Assembly: GCA_016801885.1 (NCBI GenBank)
Contig: CM028893.1
Location: 6,585,950 to 6,649,949 of the forward strand
DNA from: Toxotes chatareus
Lineage: Eukaryota > Chordata > Actinopteri > Toxotidae
DNA length: 64,000 nt
Direction of reading: 5' to 3'
Part shown: in pieces, positions 44,798 to 56,130 of the stretch
Layout of the letters: every line of letters begins with the position of its first letter
How positions within the stretch are numbered: position 1 is the stretch's first letter
Made by a program: the position numbers and the translations under genes
The notes under the pieces: model-generated
Told to the model about the DNA's origin: nothing
The model's input: only the letters and a program-made list of their open reading frames with translations
The model's database searches: none

Positions 44798-44832
44798 TTG
44801 ACATTTCCCTCTCAAGACAAAGACAACGTGAG
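44798..44832 (+). other. Candidate 35-nt microexon
   Basis: The acceptor is very strong (long C/T tract, TTCCAG) and the segment ends ACGTGAG|GTAAAC. Two frames are open: LTFPSQDKDNV and DISLSRQRQRE. Thirty-five nt is a typical microexon size but would shift frame if skipped. The donor is fair. No protein recognised. Confidence 0.15.
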
Positions 44833-45884
44833 GTAAACAGTCTCCTTTTGGGTTGGTTTCATCTCTATTTGGATCCCCCTGTTGTTGGGCAACTCTTTCT
44901 TTTTAAGTAACAGAGGAGAAGCTGATTGTTCTTTTGCTCTGTAATTTTCTACTGATGGGCTCTGCCAGCTCCGTCTGCAGCCACAAAAGCCCGCTTGACA
45001 ACTCGACAATTACCGCCACTCAATCGGGATGGAAATGCTGCTGCTGGTGCTTGTTGTTGTTGCATTGCTTTTCCAGCCTTCCAAATCGCACAACATTAAA
45101 TGCTTCATAGTGGATGCAGATCCAGTTGCGGTTCAGCGTACTTTTTCTAAAAATTGCCTTATGCTGCTGTGATTGATTGGTTCATCGAGGCACAGTAATC
45201 ACTGGGATAAAAGGCAGCTCAGAAATGCATCTTTGTAGACTGCAATGAAGACCTGAAGTTGGAAAACTCTCCTGTTGCTGATATGTTTGCTGAGTGGTTT
45301 CGTTCATTTCCTGTTCCCTGATACACAGATAAAGACTCCTATTTAATGGTTAGTTAGTTTTGATTAAGAATTAATGGGGCTTTCAAACATAGTCTTGTGA
45401 TAAGGTAAGAACAGTTGATACTGACACACATATCACATGCTGGTAGGAGCTCAGCTTCACTGTCAGGGCTAAATAAACAATTTGGTTGTCATTATCATTA
45501 CAAAACACACGTGTATTACTTCTGAAAGTGCTGTACCAGTGGTTTTCCATGATAGACCTCAAGTTTGACTGGTCCTCCTCCCTCACACTGTTCCATTATG
45601 CTGCTGTCTCCAGAGCAGGAGCATAGTTCTATTTGGAGCCCAGCAAAGCTCTCAGCTAATGCCCCCAGGGATGCAGCATCATATCTGGCCAGGAGCGATG
45701 CAGAGACGTCTAGTGGTGGAGGCTTTGTGGCTTGCCTTTTACCAGCACATCTGGCTCCAGAAGATTAGTGTGCTACTGGACCCCAGGAAAATACACATCA
45801 CATGTACTTAAAGGAAGACAAAAACAACAAGCCTCCGAAATGCTTTCCGGAGCAGTTTGCCAGGGAAGAAATAAAGCACTGCCA
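44833..45884. other. No gene seen
   Basis: Unique sequence, CNE-like to about 45200. Near 45340-45404 an acceptor and GATAAG|GTAAGA donor bracket a segment closed in all frames, so at most a non-coding exon. Confidence 0.4.
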
Positions 45885-46340
45885 TAAACAGATTTGAGTA
45901 TGTTAGAAAATGAATGCAAATATAAATGTAAATATGCAGAAATTAGATTTTTCAGAGAACAGGGAGTTAATCAAGTGGAAGTTGCTTTTAAAACATGCCA
46001 TCCGTCGCCCGGGGTTCCTCTATCGTCTCACTTGTCCTCTAATGTCTCTCAGCACTTTAGGCTTTTAATGCACGTCTTTGAAAAATGCTCATCTGACCAG
46101 CACATCCATTTTTCCTTTCCTCCTTAATGACAATTGTGTATTTATCTGTCCCTGGTTTGCTGCGGCGTTAGTAAATAATATACTCTCTAGAGTGATGAAC
46201 AATCCATCGTTGGACATGTTACGGTAGCTTCGTAATGAACTGAGGTCATTTGTGTGGCAGTAATTACACACTCCTCTGATTAAAGATGGCTGTGCTGGAT
46301 AGTATTTGGGTAATTATTCCCTTTTGCTCTATGTGATAGG
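45885..46340. promoter_or_regulatory. CNE-like block, strong
   Basis: Starts with octamer ATGCAAAT at 45914-45921 and further AAATATGCAG; then GAGTTAATCAAG, GGCTTTTAATGC, CTTAATGACAATTG, GTAATTACACAC and TCTGATTAAAG. About 450 bp of unique sequence crowded with POU, SOX-like and homeodomain words. Confidence 0.42.
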
Positions 46341-46439
46341 CTCATAATGTCCAGTCAGGGGGGTGCAGGGATGGGGAGGAAGTTAATGACAAGCTAAGGC
46401 TGGTTGGAGTGAATATCCAGTCGCTTTTCCTCAATCACT

Positions 46440-46690
46440 CACTCCCTTGGCCTCTGTCGCCCCTGCAGCACAAGTGACTATCTTTATGTGTAGAGTCCCA
46501 GCATGTCGGCACTAGCCAGGCTAAAGTAATTGCTACCAAAATGACCTGGTTGCACAGAGCTCTCATTATATGAATTCTAATGACAGCTAGTCTTAGTTCT
46601 TTGGGGTTAACACAAACACGTGACTGCCCCTCCAACAATGCTAATTAAAGTCAGCTCTTTTTTTCCTCTTCTTCCTCTAATTCTGTGCTC
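46440..46690. promoter_or_regulatory. CNE-like block
   Basis: AGTAATTGCTACC, CATTATATGAATTC, CTAATGACAGC (TGACAG, MEIS-type), CAACAATGCTAATTAAAG (SOX-like next to TAATTA). Close to the preceding block and similar in character. Confidence 0.38.
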
Positions 46691-47849
46691 CATGGTTGAC
46701 CTAATCCCTCTCCTTATCCCTACTTGCTGTTTGTAATTAACACTTGCTTCCCTCATCTCTCAATTTAGCCACTCTGTCAGCTTTGCCAGCTCTTGCCTTA
46801 GCCAAGGGCCCGTCTCTCCTCCAGGAGCACATACCTTGATCTTCCCTCCGGAGTGGCATCCTCTCATCTCGCCAGAGGTTATATTTTCCTGAGCCGAGCC
46901 ACACCCCCTGCAACTGCCTTCATCCATCACACACTCACACACAAACCTCCATTTGGTACAACAACATGACCCCAGTGGGGGGAAGTGGGGAGCTAGGGAT
47001 GTTAGTCAGCTTCATTTTGGATTTGTCTAGCAGGACTCTAAGGGCTGAGTAAAGCTGGCATGTTACCTGTCATATGTGCTTCAGTTTTCACCATAAAGCT
47101 CTGAATGCACTTGGTAGCAGATCCTCTCCAATGTAGAGGTCATCGTGTTGTTGTTGTTGTGTATAGTGTTGAGCAAATGTTTGTCATCTCCAAGGTTCTG
47201 TATGGAGGTTGAGCTAAGGGTTAGCCTGTTGACAATGAAGAATCTTAGTCAGCCAGGCGTGAAATGAGAGAAAGAAGGTAACCGCTGTTCCCCGACCACT
47301 CAACAACTATCACGTCACAACCCTAGACCTAACATTTCCAAAACCCTCTGACACAAAGGGGGAGAAAAGCCATGGGACAGACTCCCCTCAAGGCAGCCTG
47401 TCCACTGATGTAATTAGTCAAACAGAATAAGAGGTGGTGAGGTGCTCAGCCCCCACTCTCTGAGTCTCACCACGTCCTCCCCCACCAGAAAACCTGTAGG
47501 CGCTGCAGTGGGAATGTCTCTCTGAGATTTCTAAATCTTTAAGATTAGTCTTGCATTGTAATGTATGGACTGGACATGATGAACCTTATATGCTTTTTGT
47601 TCCTAAGTGGCAGTTAAGTGCAGCTGTTTGAGTACTGGAATTGAGAGCTGAGCAAAATTGTTTGCCTGTTTCTGGCCTATGAAGTTGTGTTCAGTGCTTT
47701 ACCTGCACAGCTGAGGCCTGTACCAAATCCACTGAAACACACAGGTTCAAATGCAGTTTCATATGGTTGCCCTTTAAGACTTGGAACAGTGACAACCTGC
47801 ACCGTTTTAACTCAAAAAAACAAGTCACAAAGGAAAAAAAAAAAAAAGC
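46691..47849. other. No gene seen
   Basis: Unique mixed sequence; a (TTG)n run near 47149-47160 and a poly-A-rich patch at 47834-47848 just before the CpG-rich block. Confidence 0.45.
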
Positions 47850-48240
47850 AAAAACCAAGGCGGACACAGAGTCCTGCCAACAGACCAGAGCCCAAAGCCC
47901 ACAGAGGGGTGCTGTGGGGCGACATCTCAGACAGAGAGCGGCACAGGGAAAAGCAGAAGAAAGCAAAGCGAATGGGCAGTGAGAGGTGGCCCCGGTTTAT
48001 CGGCTGCGGCAGGCTTGGCGCAGCCTCCCAACGCTCTGGGGGAGCCCAGTGCTACCGTTTTAATGAATGTAAACGAGGACGGAGGGGACTTCCGTCAATG
48101 CTTAGCCGCGCTTCGGAAGATGCCAGAAACAGGGGCTCCACGAGCCATGGCGGACCTGGCAGCGGCCGTGGCACATGCCCAGGAGAGAGGCGCCAGGAGC
48201 CGTTTGTTTGACAAGGCCCAGAGATGGAGCTCATGCTAAG
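47850..48240 (+). promoter_or_regulatory. CpG-rich block with Kozak ATG
   Basis: Roughly twenty CpGs in under 400 bp, against a CpG-poor background. All plus frames stay open for long here. One contains GAGCCATGGCGG, a textbook Kozak start at 48147, giving 30 codons to TAA at 48237: MADLAAAVAHAQERGARSRL, then FDKAQRWSSC. No donor lies inside the frame. It could be a CpG-island promoter with a small frame, or a GC-rich conserved element. Product unrecognised. Confidence 0.25.
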
Positions 48241-48734
48241 AACAGAGGGGCTTTGTAGTCAGGGCCAGATATGCTGGAGCACAGGCAGGCACTCACACTC
48301 ACACATATGGAAAGAAACAAAAATACACATTTGTTACACACACTTGATGGATTTACAAGCTCAAAGTGCAGATAACGCACACTTTTTTGTGTCTTTGTGT
48401 ATTCTCACACAAGCACATACACTTTGGTTTTGAATGTACAAGAGTTGCACGAACTCCTTGATCTGCTTATACACAGTCTTATTACATGCTTATACCAAGA
48501 GAAGAAAAAAAATCACGCACACAATATTCTACAGACAAGTACACTCTTGCACATGTGCATGCATGTGTCTGCGTATGCACAAACACACAGACGCACACAA
48601 ACTTCTTCAGGCTGTGGTCATTTTCCTGTCATGATTTAAACAGTTGTTCCAAGGCCTCTTCCAGCCACCCATCCACCACCCCTCCCCAGCCCCTTCCCTC
48701 GTTCTTCTTCTCCCTCTCATCTTGCCGAGAATGA
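48241..48734. other. No gene seen; CA-rich
   Basis: CA-rich stretches near 48288-48305, 48390-48420 and 48585-48600 and a C-rich patch. Frames here are repeat-driven. Confidence 0.5.
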
Positions 48735-48930
48735 AAGTGACATTTTTGAGCCTGCATCCCTCTGCTCGCACTCCGCCGTGCTCCGGCTTGACAGCGGCAC
48801 ATTCAAGGCAGTGTCAGGCTGAAATTATACTGTCTGTGAAGCTCAGTAACGAGGCAAGGGATACAGACGTGCTGAAGAACAAGCACACCCTGGAGCTGTT
48901 AGAGTCAACCTTCGCCTTTGAAGAGTGATG
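48735..48930. promoter_or_regulatory. CNE-like block
   Basis: Unique CpG-bearing sequence. A plus frame ending at 48928 reads SVKLSNEARDTDVLKNKHTL near its end, with coding-like composition but no acceptor close by. CNE or lost exon cannot be told apart here. Confidence 0.25.
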
Positions 48931-51314
48931 AGGAGTATTGGGAAGAATCAAGTGGATGAAATGAAAAGGAGTGTTTGTTTTTATGCAGCAGTTTATAGAG
49001 TCTGTTTCATCTGATATTTGAAGATTGCAGGTTCAATACAAAGTGTGTGCAGTCTTTTAATTTACTACAAGTGCAATTTCCCTTTAGTGGTAACACTTTG
49101 ATTAAATCAAAAGATGGGGATGCGATTTTGATATTGTGTCACACAAACACAACTCTCATTTGAAAGGCAAAGATACTGAAAGCAGGTGTACTAAGAGCTT
49201 GTGTGTGCTTGCGACGCACACAGCCCTCCAGACAACAGCTCTGTTAACTATTTAAATGACAGGATGACATCATAGTTAGCAAAAGGTCAAAGTACTCTAC
49301 TGAGCCTGCAGCTTCACATCACTGACAGCTGACACTGAGATGGCAGGAGGACAGTTTTGTCAGTGTGGTGGCTGCACGATGCTGACTGTCACTCTCAGCA
49401 GTGGCACTGTTGCTCGTGCATCTGGGATATGTTGTCAGAGGTTGTCTTCACAGTTCAAACTACTGTACCCCCTTGACCTCAGTCTGATTGAATATCCAAA
49501 TGATATTGATAACAGAATAAGGGATTAAAAAAATGCAGCAAATTTGCAAATGAAAAAAAAAAATCTGTAAAGGATCTGGGAGAAAAGGAAAAATGTGGAA
49601 AGTAGGACTTCTCTCTCTCTCGCGGCAGGATAGCAGTATCATCCTAAGGAGGTGTTGCGTGTGTGGCTCTTCCTTATCTGGCAGTGAATGTGCTGTTGAG
49701 TCATTCCCTTCTACTCTGACTCAAATCATGTGCTACATACTGCAGGCTAACCTTAATGGAAGATTCTTACTCAACCCTCTGCCCATGACGAGCCATCTCT
49801 CCGGCCAAACTGCAACTGCTGCAGACACAACTCGTGACACGGCCCAAGAGGGAGCCAAATGTAGGCACAGAGAGGGAGAAAGTGGGGGCCAGTGGATGCC
49901 ATGTAGTTAGCCTTCTAAAAAAAAAACAAAAATCAGTGGCGTATTTCTGCCGCCATGGAAACGTACCTTGTGACAGCACCATAAGCTGCCCTAACAGTGA
50001 CCTGCAGCATTCCACATCAAGCCTGAAGCAGCAGGGGGAACAAGTTAGATTAGACGACGACGGAGAGAGACAGGAACATGAGAGAGATTACACACCCTGG
50101 GATGAGGCTAGAGTTACAGTCAGCTGAATAGGGGTTAGGGGGTTTGTGATGGTGGCGAGCATGGGAAAGTGAGCTTCGCTTGGACTTCCACTAGAGATAA
50201 AGCATTATGTGTAAGGGAAATGGGGGACACTTGAGTCTGAAGTTTCCATGGATGAATCAGTCATCTAGTGTAGGACGTGTTAATGTTCAACACTAAAATC
50301 TGCACAGTGTTAAAACTGTTACCAGGGCTGTTGCTTCAGGAGAATCCATTATGTTGCTGTAGAGGTTTAAACATAACAAGGGTGACAAGAGGCAACCACC
50401 TTTGCAGGTGCCTGCCTGCTCCAACATACTCACTTGAGCTGTCCTGCAGGCACAACAAACTTAATTGATAAACTTAATAATTATTTATTGTGTTACTTGG
50501 CCAGAAAATTTTAGAAGAAGATTGAAGTCTGATTGCAGAAAGAAAAAATCTTTAAGTTGTTTTGCTGCATTTGCACTTGGCTATTCCGTCGGTTCAACAC
50601 TCATGAATTGGCCAAGTGTAAATGGAGATCTATGATGTATGTGCCCCCACCCAGAACCTCCACTTGAAACAGATTGTCCAGACTCCTCTTTCCATAGAGC
50701 GGATGGAGTTTCAGTCCCATGACTGAGCTGCCAGTGTGGAATTGGAAAACCAGCTAACACTGGTTGAGTCTCTCACAACTGCCACCCCTTTCTTGCTCAC
50801 ACATTTGCCTTTGGGGGGGGGTAGAGTTCCTGCTCTGCATGCCCTCCTCCTCACATACACACACACGCACATACACACACAGGCACACGTCACCCCTGTC
50901 TGCTTTCTAATGTTATGTCCTACTCTGCCCCTGCAAAGCGAGACCATGAATGGGCTGGAAAAGTGGGGCCCCACAGAGGCGTGTTCGCCCTATGACATAT
51001 TCGGCACAGAGGAAACTTGAATGGGGCGGTGGTGTGGAGAGGCTAAAGGGGTTGAACAATAAGTTGATAAAAGAATGTCTTATATATGAAGCTGGAATTT
51101 CAGGTTTCTTGAATGCGGCCTAGATGCACTACTAGGAGCATTTATATTTTATCCAAGCAAGAAATCTTCTAGTCTAGTTCTAGTTAATTATTCAGCATAA
51201 CCCTACTAAACCTTCTGTGTGTTCCAGACAGTGCTGTAATTGATTGCAACTTTCAAACACTCATAAGTTAGTGTCAAACTAGTGCCCAATAGGAAAGAAA
51301 GCCAACATGACATT
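48931..51314. other. No gene seen
   Basis: Unique AT-leaning sequence with an A-run at 49553-49562, a G10 run near 50814 and a CA/CG patch near 50850-50885. Frames at 49593-50127 overlap on both strands and lack signatures. Confidence 0.45.
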
Positions 51315-51570
51315 GAGATGTGGTGCGCTCCTTTGTTTTTGACAGAACGTTCCCTCGTAGCTGCACAAGTCAACGTAGTTGGAGCTGCAGAAGCTTCAGT
51401 GTTAGCGTTGGGAATCTGCCCTTGCCCTTGGTGGACGTGTGTTTAAGACAGGCGGGCAGCTGTTGGTGCCGGCTGGAAGAGCTGCTTTAGAGGCAGGGGT
51501 CCATCCCGTAAATGGAGCCGTGTGGTTCTGATGGATCAGCACATCAGTTCCCCTCCTGCAGGGTCAAACA
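51315..51570. promoter_or_regulatory. CNE-like block
   Basis: Balanced unique sequence with GTTTTTGACAG, CAACGTAGTTGGAGC and GGCGGGCAGCTGTTGG words. Moderate CpG. Candidate element. Confidence 0.25.
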
Positions 51571-53091
51571 AATGGAGGGTAGCACAGAGCTTGTATCACT
51601 CATGATGAAGGAAGGGAGCAGGGGAGGGAGAAGATGACTTTTTTTTTTTTTTGGAAGACACAGAATTTCAGAGAATCTGGATCTTCAGAATAATTTGTGG
51701 CACAGAACAAGTTGTGAAGGGTTAAAAAAAAATAAAATGTACAATAAAGATATTAATTATTAATAAGAAAATAACTGAAGACACAGTTCCTATACATCGT
51801 ACGCTTTTGGAAAAAAACTGTAAGCTTGATTTACATAAAACACTGAAACAGTCACTACTGCACCACTGATTTTTTTTCCTTTTTTTTTTTAAAAAACTCA
51901 GATATTCTCTTGTCAATCATTATTTTTATTATAACAGTAAATCATTAGCACCAGTGAACTTTGCATCCTGTAGCTAAACACTGAATGTACAGTATGAGCT
52001 GCAAAGTGTTATAGCAAGATTTCTTATGTGCTCCTTCAGTTGTTAAATATTGTCCAGTGTTTTAAGTTTGGTAAACCTCAGTCAGGGAGTTGAATTAACA
52101 CAGTCTGTATAATTCAGCCGCTTGTAATGACTGTAACGTGTAGCTGGAGTATGATCTGCATCCTTCAACTTGTATGCTCTCTGTATACTGTGCTACAAAA
52201 AACAACTTGTCTGGGTTAAGAAATTTCACTTGCACCTACATTTATAAAACTATCGCCTTGTAAGTAAACCAGTGCCAATCATCTGCATGGCTGAAATACT
52301 GAAAAGAGTTTAAAAGAAAACATTACTTGATTAAATATTTAGATTCATCAGAATGTTTGGGAAAAACGCTGCTCTTTTATCACATTTTACCTTCCCCATT
52401 TATTTATAGTTATTTTTATTGTGCTAGAAACTGGTAGAAAAGTAAACTAATATTCCTAATGGAAAAAAAAGGTGATGATATGACAACCTCAAAACCGTTA
52501 ATATTTTGACAGGCGTAAACATAATTGTGACTGATAACTGGACCAGTTTTTCTTCTTTGTTTTTGTCCAGTCAGTCAAAAACCACAGATGCTCACAGGAA
52601 AGTGTTTATAACCGAGCAATTTACTGAACTTCATTTGGCATTTATTTTAATTTATATATCAGAATGACAGTAAACAAACCCTTCTCTGGAGGTAAAATTA
52701 GAAATAAACATTTGAAAAGTAACCAAATCATGTTTGAAGCTGTCGAGTCACAGTCCATCACATTTACAGGCTCAGAGTCCAGGATTATTTTAACGTGGTG
52801 GTTCAGCAGGTGGTGTTCTCCCTGTGCTCACATCCTGCCCCTCCACCCCAGCCCTCACTCTGCTGCTTCATATATCCCTGTGTTTCTCCATCCCTTTATT
52901 CTAACCAGCCAGTAATTCATGTTTCATCATAGGGCCCCTGTCTATATAAATCAAGAGCCCCATCTATGAAACATATCTTTTTGATAAAGCTGCCTCTTCA
53001 TCAAGGTCTTTTGACACTCCGTTACTAACCATATTGATTTGTCCATTGTATTTTTGGCCACATGGGCGTTTCTGTTTTTTTTTCCCCTCCC
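51571..53091. other. No gene seen; AT-rich
   Basis: AT-rich DNA with T-runs near 51641-51652 and 51881-51890. No exon or RNA recognised. Confidence 0.5.
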
Positions 53092-53580
53092 TTTTTTTTT
53101 TTTTTTTTTTGAAAGCAGGACAGAAATGGATCCATGGTAATCATATTCCATCCGTGACACTGCGCTCAGTCCATTACTATACACTATCCTTGCTTAACCC
53201 AGAGAATTTCTCTCTCTCTCCCTCCCTCTCTCTCCAATCGTACCTTAATTGTGCTGTTAGGGAAGCAGAATCTAATTCCGAAAAAAGCATCTACACGCTT
53301 ACCCTCCCTACTATCTCGCTTTCCATTCTCCATCCTCCCAGCTCACTCACTCACACACACACATACACACAAACTTCGGTCGACGGCAACTCCTAGAAAG
53401 CAAACAGGCCTTTGGCTGGAGGAGCCAGATAGGAGCTGGTTGGCTCCCACCAATCCTTTATCTGAGCCAGCGCTGCACATCAATAACACAAACACCCTCC
53501 TCCCTCTCCTCCCGCCATCCTCTGTCACCAAACACCCTCCCCTCCTCCTCCTCCTCCTCCTCCTTTCCCTCCAGCTTGTA
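53092..53580 (+). repeat. Poly-T, C/T-rich and (CTC)n repeats
   Basis: Poly-T of 19 (53092-53110), CT-rich near 53210-53236, CA-rich near 53345-53370 and a (CTC)n run at about 53540-53564. All open frames here are driven by these repeats. Confidence 0.85.
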
Positions 53581-54389
53581 CTCCTCCACTTTTAATCTTT
53601 CAAAACAAAACGGCAAAGCCCCCTAAGAGAAACTGCATCAAGCTGAGAAAGTGATAAAGCAGTCTTTTTTTTATTTGTGAGAGGTGGGGTTGGGCTGGTT
53701 GAATTATTTCCACATTTCAATGTGCTTTTTTTAGGTACTGTCCTGGGTTTATGCTAATAACCTGTTGATCTGTGCTTCTGCTTTGTGTGGCTTCTGTCAA
53801 CTTCATCTCCTCTGCGCAGAACTGGGCAGACAGGCATAAACAAGCAGCCCGAACACCAGTCACACAAATACTTGTTAAATGCCATGGTGTTGCTCAGGCG
53901 AATGCTTTTGTTGTGGTGTGGGATTCTCGCTTTGATTGCACTTTTTTTTATGTCCAGTGCTGCCTTTCATGATGATGAAGAGAGCAGTCATTTTTCATCT
54001 TTGATAATGGAAGAGTGATAACAGCACGTTTTCCCCCTGAAATCATCTGGTTGCAGCTCTAATTGCATTCAGGTTGTTTGATCTCCGTACCCTGTATCTA
54101 GTGAAACTCTTGTTACTTGCAAGATAGTAGCGATGTGAGGATTTTGCATGTACGCACATACACAAACACGCAGATGAATCCTTGTTTGTCTCTGTATGTT
54201 TCTTTATCTTCACTTATTGTGCCCCTGTAAAGAGTTTTAGCTAACAAAACTGGCATCTTGCCGACTCCCACCCTCCACCTCCTACCACCCTAAATTTCCC
54301 AGTACACATTTGTATTCATTTTTTGGCTTAGTTGAAGTGATTTCCTTAAAATGGCGTGAGCCTGTGCGTGTTCACGTAGCTTTGGGTTG
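53581..54389. other. No gene seen
   Basis: Unique AT-leaning sequence without notable repeats. Confidence 0.5.
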
Positions 54390-54790
54390 TTTGCCTTAGG
54401 GGGGATAAACACTACAAGACTTCCTGCAGACTCCTTGCACTTAGAAAAAGTCATGTCTCAGTCAAATGTGCAGCAATACTCCCAGAAAGCCTCTGAGCAA
54501 AAACGTGGAATTCCCTTTAAAATTGTATTGCATAAATTAAGCATCCAAAAGAAATATCTGTGCATTTTATGCATGACCTTAAAACCAGGCAACATGCCAC
54601 TTAAGGGCACAAGGTCTCGCTCTAACTCTACTGAATCAATAGTGCAGACAAAATGGCACACTAATCAACATTCCATTATTGCTATTTGCATATTTGATCC
54701 AGGATTTGTTCAATGGATTATACATATTACCTGCATGATGTTTAATTGCCTTTTTAATAGACTCTGTGATTAAACAAGGAAGTCAGGGTA
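54390..54790. promoter_or_regulatory. CNE-like block, strong
   Basis: About 400 bp of unique sequence with TTGTATTGCATAAATTAAGC near 54521-54540, TTTATGCATGACC, CTAATCAAC, CATTATTG at 54674-54681, a perfect octamer ATTTGCAT at 54684-54691, TTTAATTGCC and GTGATTAAAC. The 128-codon frame across it is lysine/glutamine-rich and unsupported. Among the best enhancer candidates. Confidence 0.43.
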
Positions 54791-55794
54791 AGCTTGTGGA
54801 AGACGAAGACAAAATGGGGAAGAAAAAAAAAAAAAAAACAAGTACAGAAAAATCTTATTAGAACAAGTTTCTTGCGTCCCCCGGAAAAGCATCTGAAGGT
54901 GCTGGAATTAAATAAAGTAGAGATCCGTCTTGTGATAGAGGCAGCAGTGGCTGTTCAAAATTCATTCATTTGCCTGGTATTTGTTTAAGGAGATTGAAGA
55001 GGAGGCTGCTTGTTTCCATCACCGCAGAGTTTTATATCTTATCATGTTTTGACAGATGAGGGGTGTGAGGCAGTAGAATGCACTCACGTGGAGAATTGTT
55101 GCGTTGTGGGTGTGCAAATGAATGAAAGTTTGTCTTAAAATCCAAAATTGTGTGAAAGTTTGCCTATAAATACACATAAACAGCACATAACCACCGTTAG
55201 CTGCATGCAGATTATCGCAAAAATGCATGACAACTGTAGTAACTGTCTGTACTGTTTATTTTACTTTTTGTGTGTGTTTTTACCCCTTAATCACAGTGAA
55301 AGAACAAGAGGGAGACTGGAAGCTAACAGCTACTGGATGCTAAGCACTGACTATAGACTCTCTTACAACACCAACAGTGGACTCCCTAATCTTCATTAGT
55401 GTTAGCACCAAACTATAGGTAATGCAAGTGAAGCACTTCAAAGTAGGCTGACTGTCATATGTGTCAGGGTCATAGTGCATTTGAGGTTACGTATGTATAT
55501 CTGATTGTATGTCACAATATGATATGTATTCTTTGGTGTCAGGGTAGATGAGTTCAAAGTACATTCAATCTGCTCCTCTTCATGAACTGAAATACCAGTA
55601 TGATATATGGGTGTTAACAGCTTAGTCTAAAGGCCAAAGATACACATGGACACACAGTCATATTGTACATACTGTACATGCTTGCATTAGAACAGATACT
55701 GAAAGTACATTGGTACATTTTGATTACATTCTTCCATTTTGCAGTCTTGCTGATGGCATTTCCTAACAAGGGAAAAAAAAAAAAAAAAAGAAAA
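54791..55794. other. No gene seen; poly-A
   Basis: Poly-A runs at 54823-54838 and 55773-55789. Otherwise unique AT-rich sequence. Confidence 0.5.
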
Positions 55795-56130
55795 AATCTC
55801 CATGAGGTCACCCTCTCCTACAGTTAGCGGCCAGTCACCTGCTCTCATTAATAAGGAAATTAATGTTGCATTCCGTTTCAATTAACCTTCACCGGCTACA
55901 GGAGCAAGACTGGGAGGGAGGCCCAAGCACCCGCCGAGGTCAAGGTAATTGAATCAGAGGTACAATGATGACAAGGCCAAGGAGTTGTTGCTATGGCGTT
56001 GGGGGCAACTGTTAGCCCGATATTAGGGGTGGAGGTTGTGACCGCTGCGTGTCAGGTTGTGTTGTTGCATCTCAGAGATTTGACAGTCATCATCAGTGAG
56101 ATCAGCCTTTGTCAGGTGGCAAATGAGGCA
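55795..56130. promoter_or_regulatory. CNE-like block
   Basis: CTCATTAATAAGGAAATTAATG, TTTCAATTAACC, GGTAATTGAATCAG, ACAATGATGAC and GAGATTTGACAGTCATC words. Unique, dense in homeodomain and MEIS-like words. Confidence 0.38.

Noticed and set aside
45340..45404. Acceptor plus GATAAG|GTAAGA donor
   Set aside because: All three frames contain stops, so no coding exon; kept only as a remark.
47687..48211. 174-codon plus-strand frame
   Set aside because: It crosses a poly-A run and GC-rich DNA where all plus frames are open; no recognised protein. The CpG block is kept as a regulatory candidate instead.
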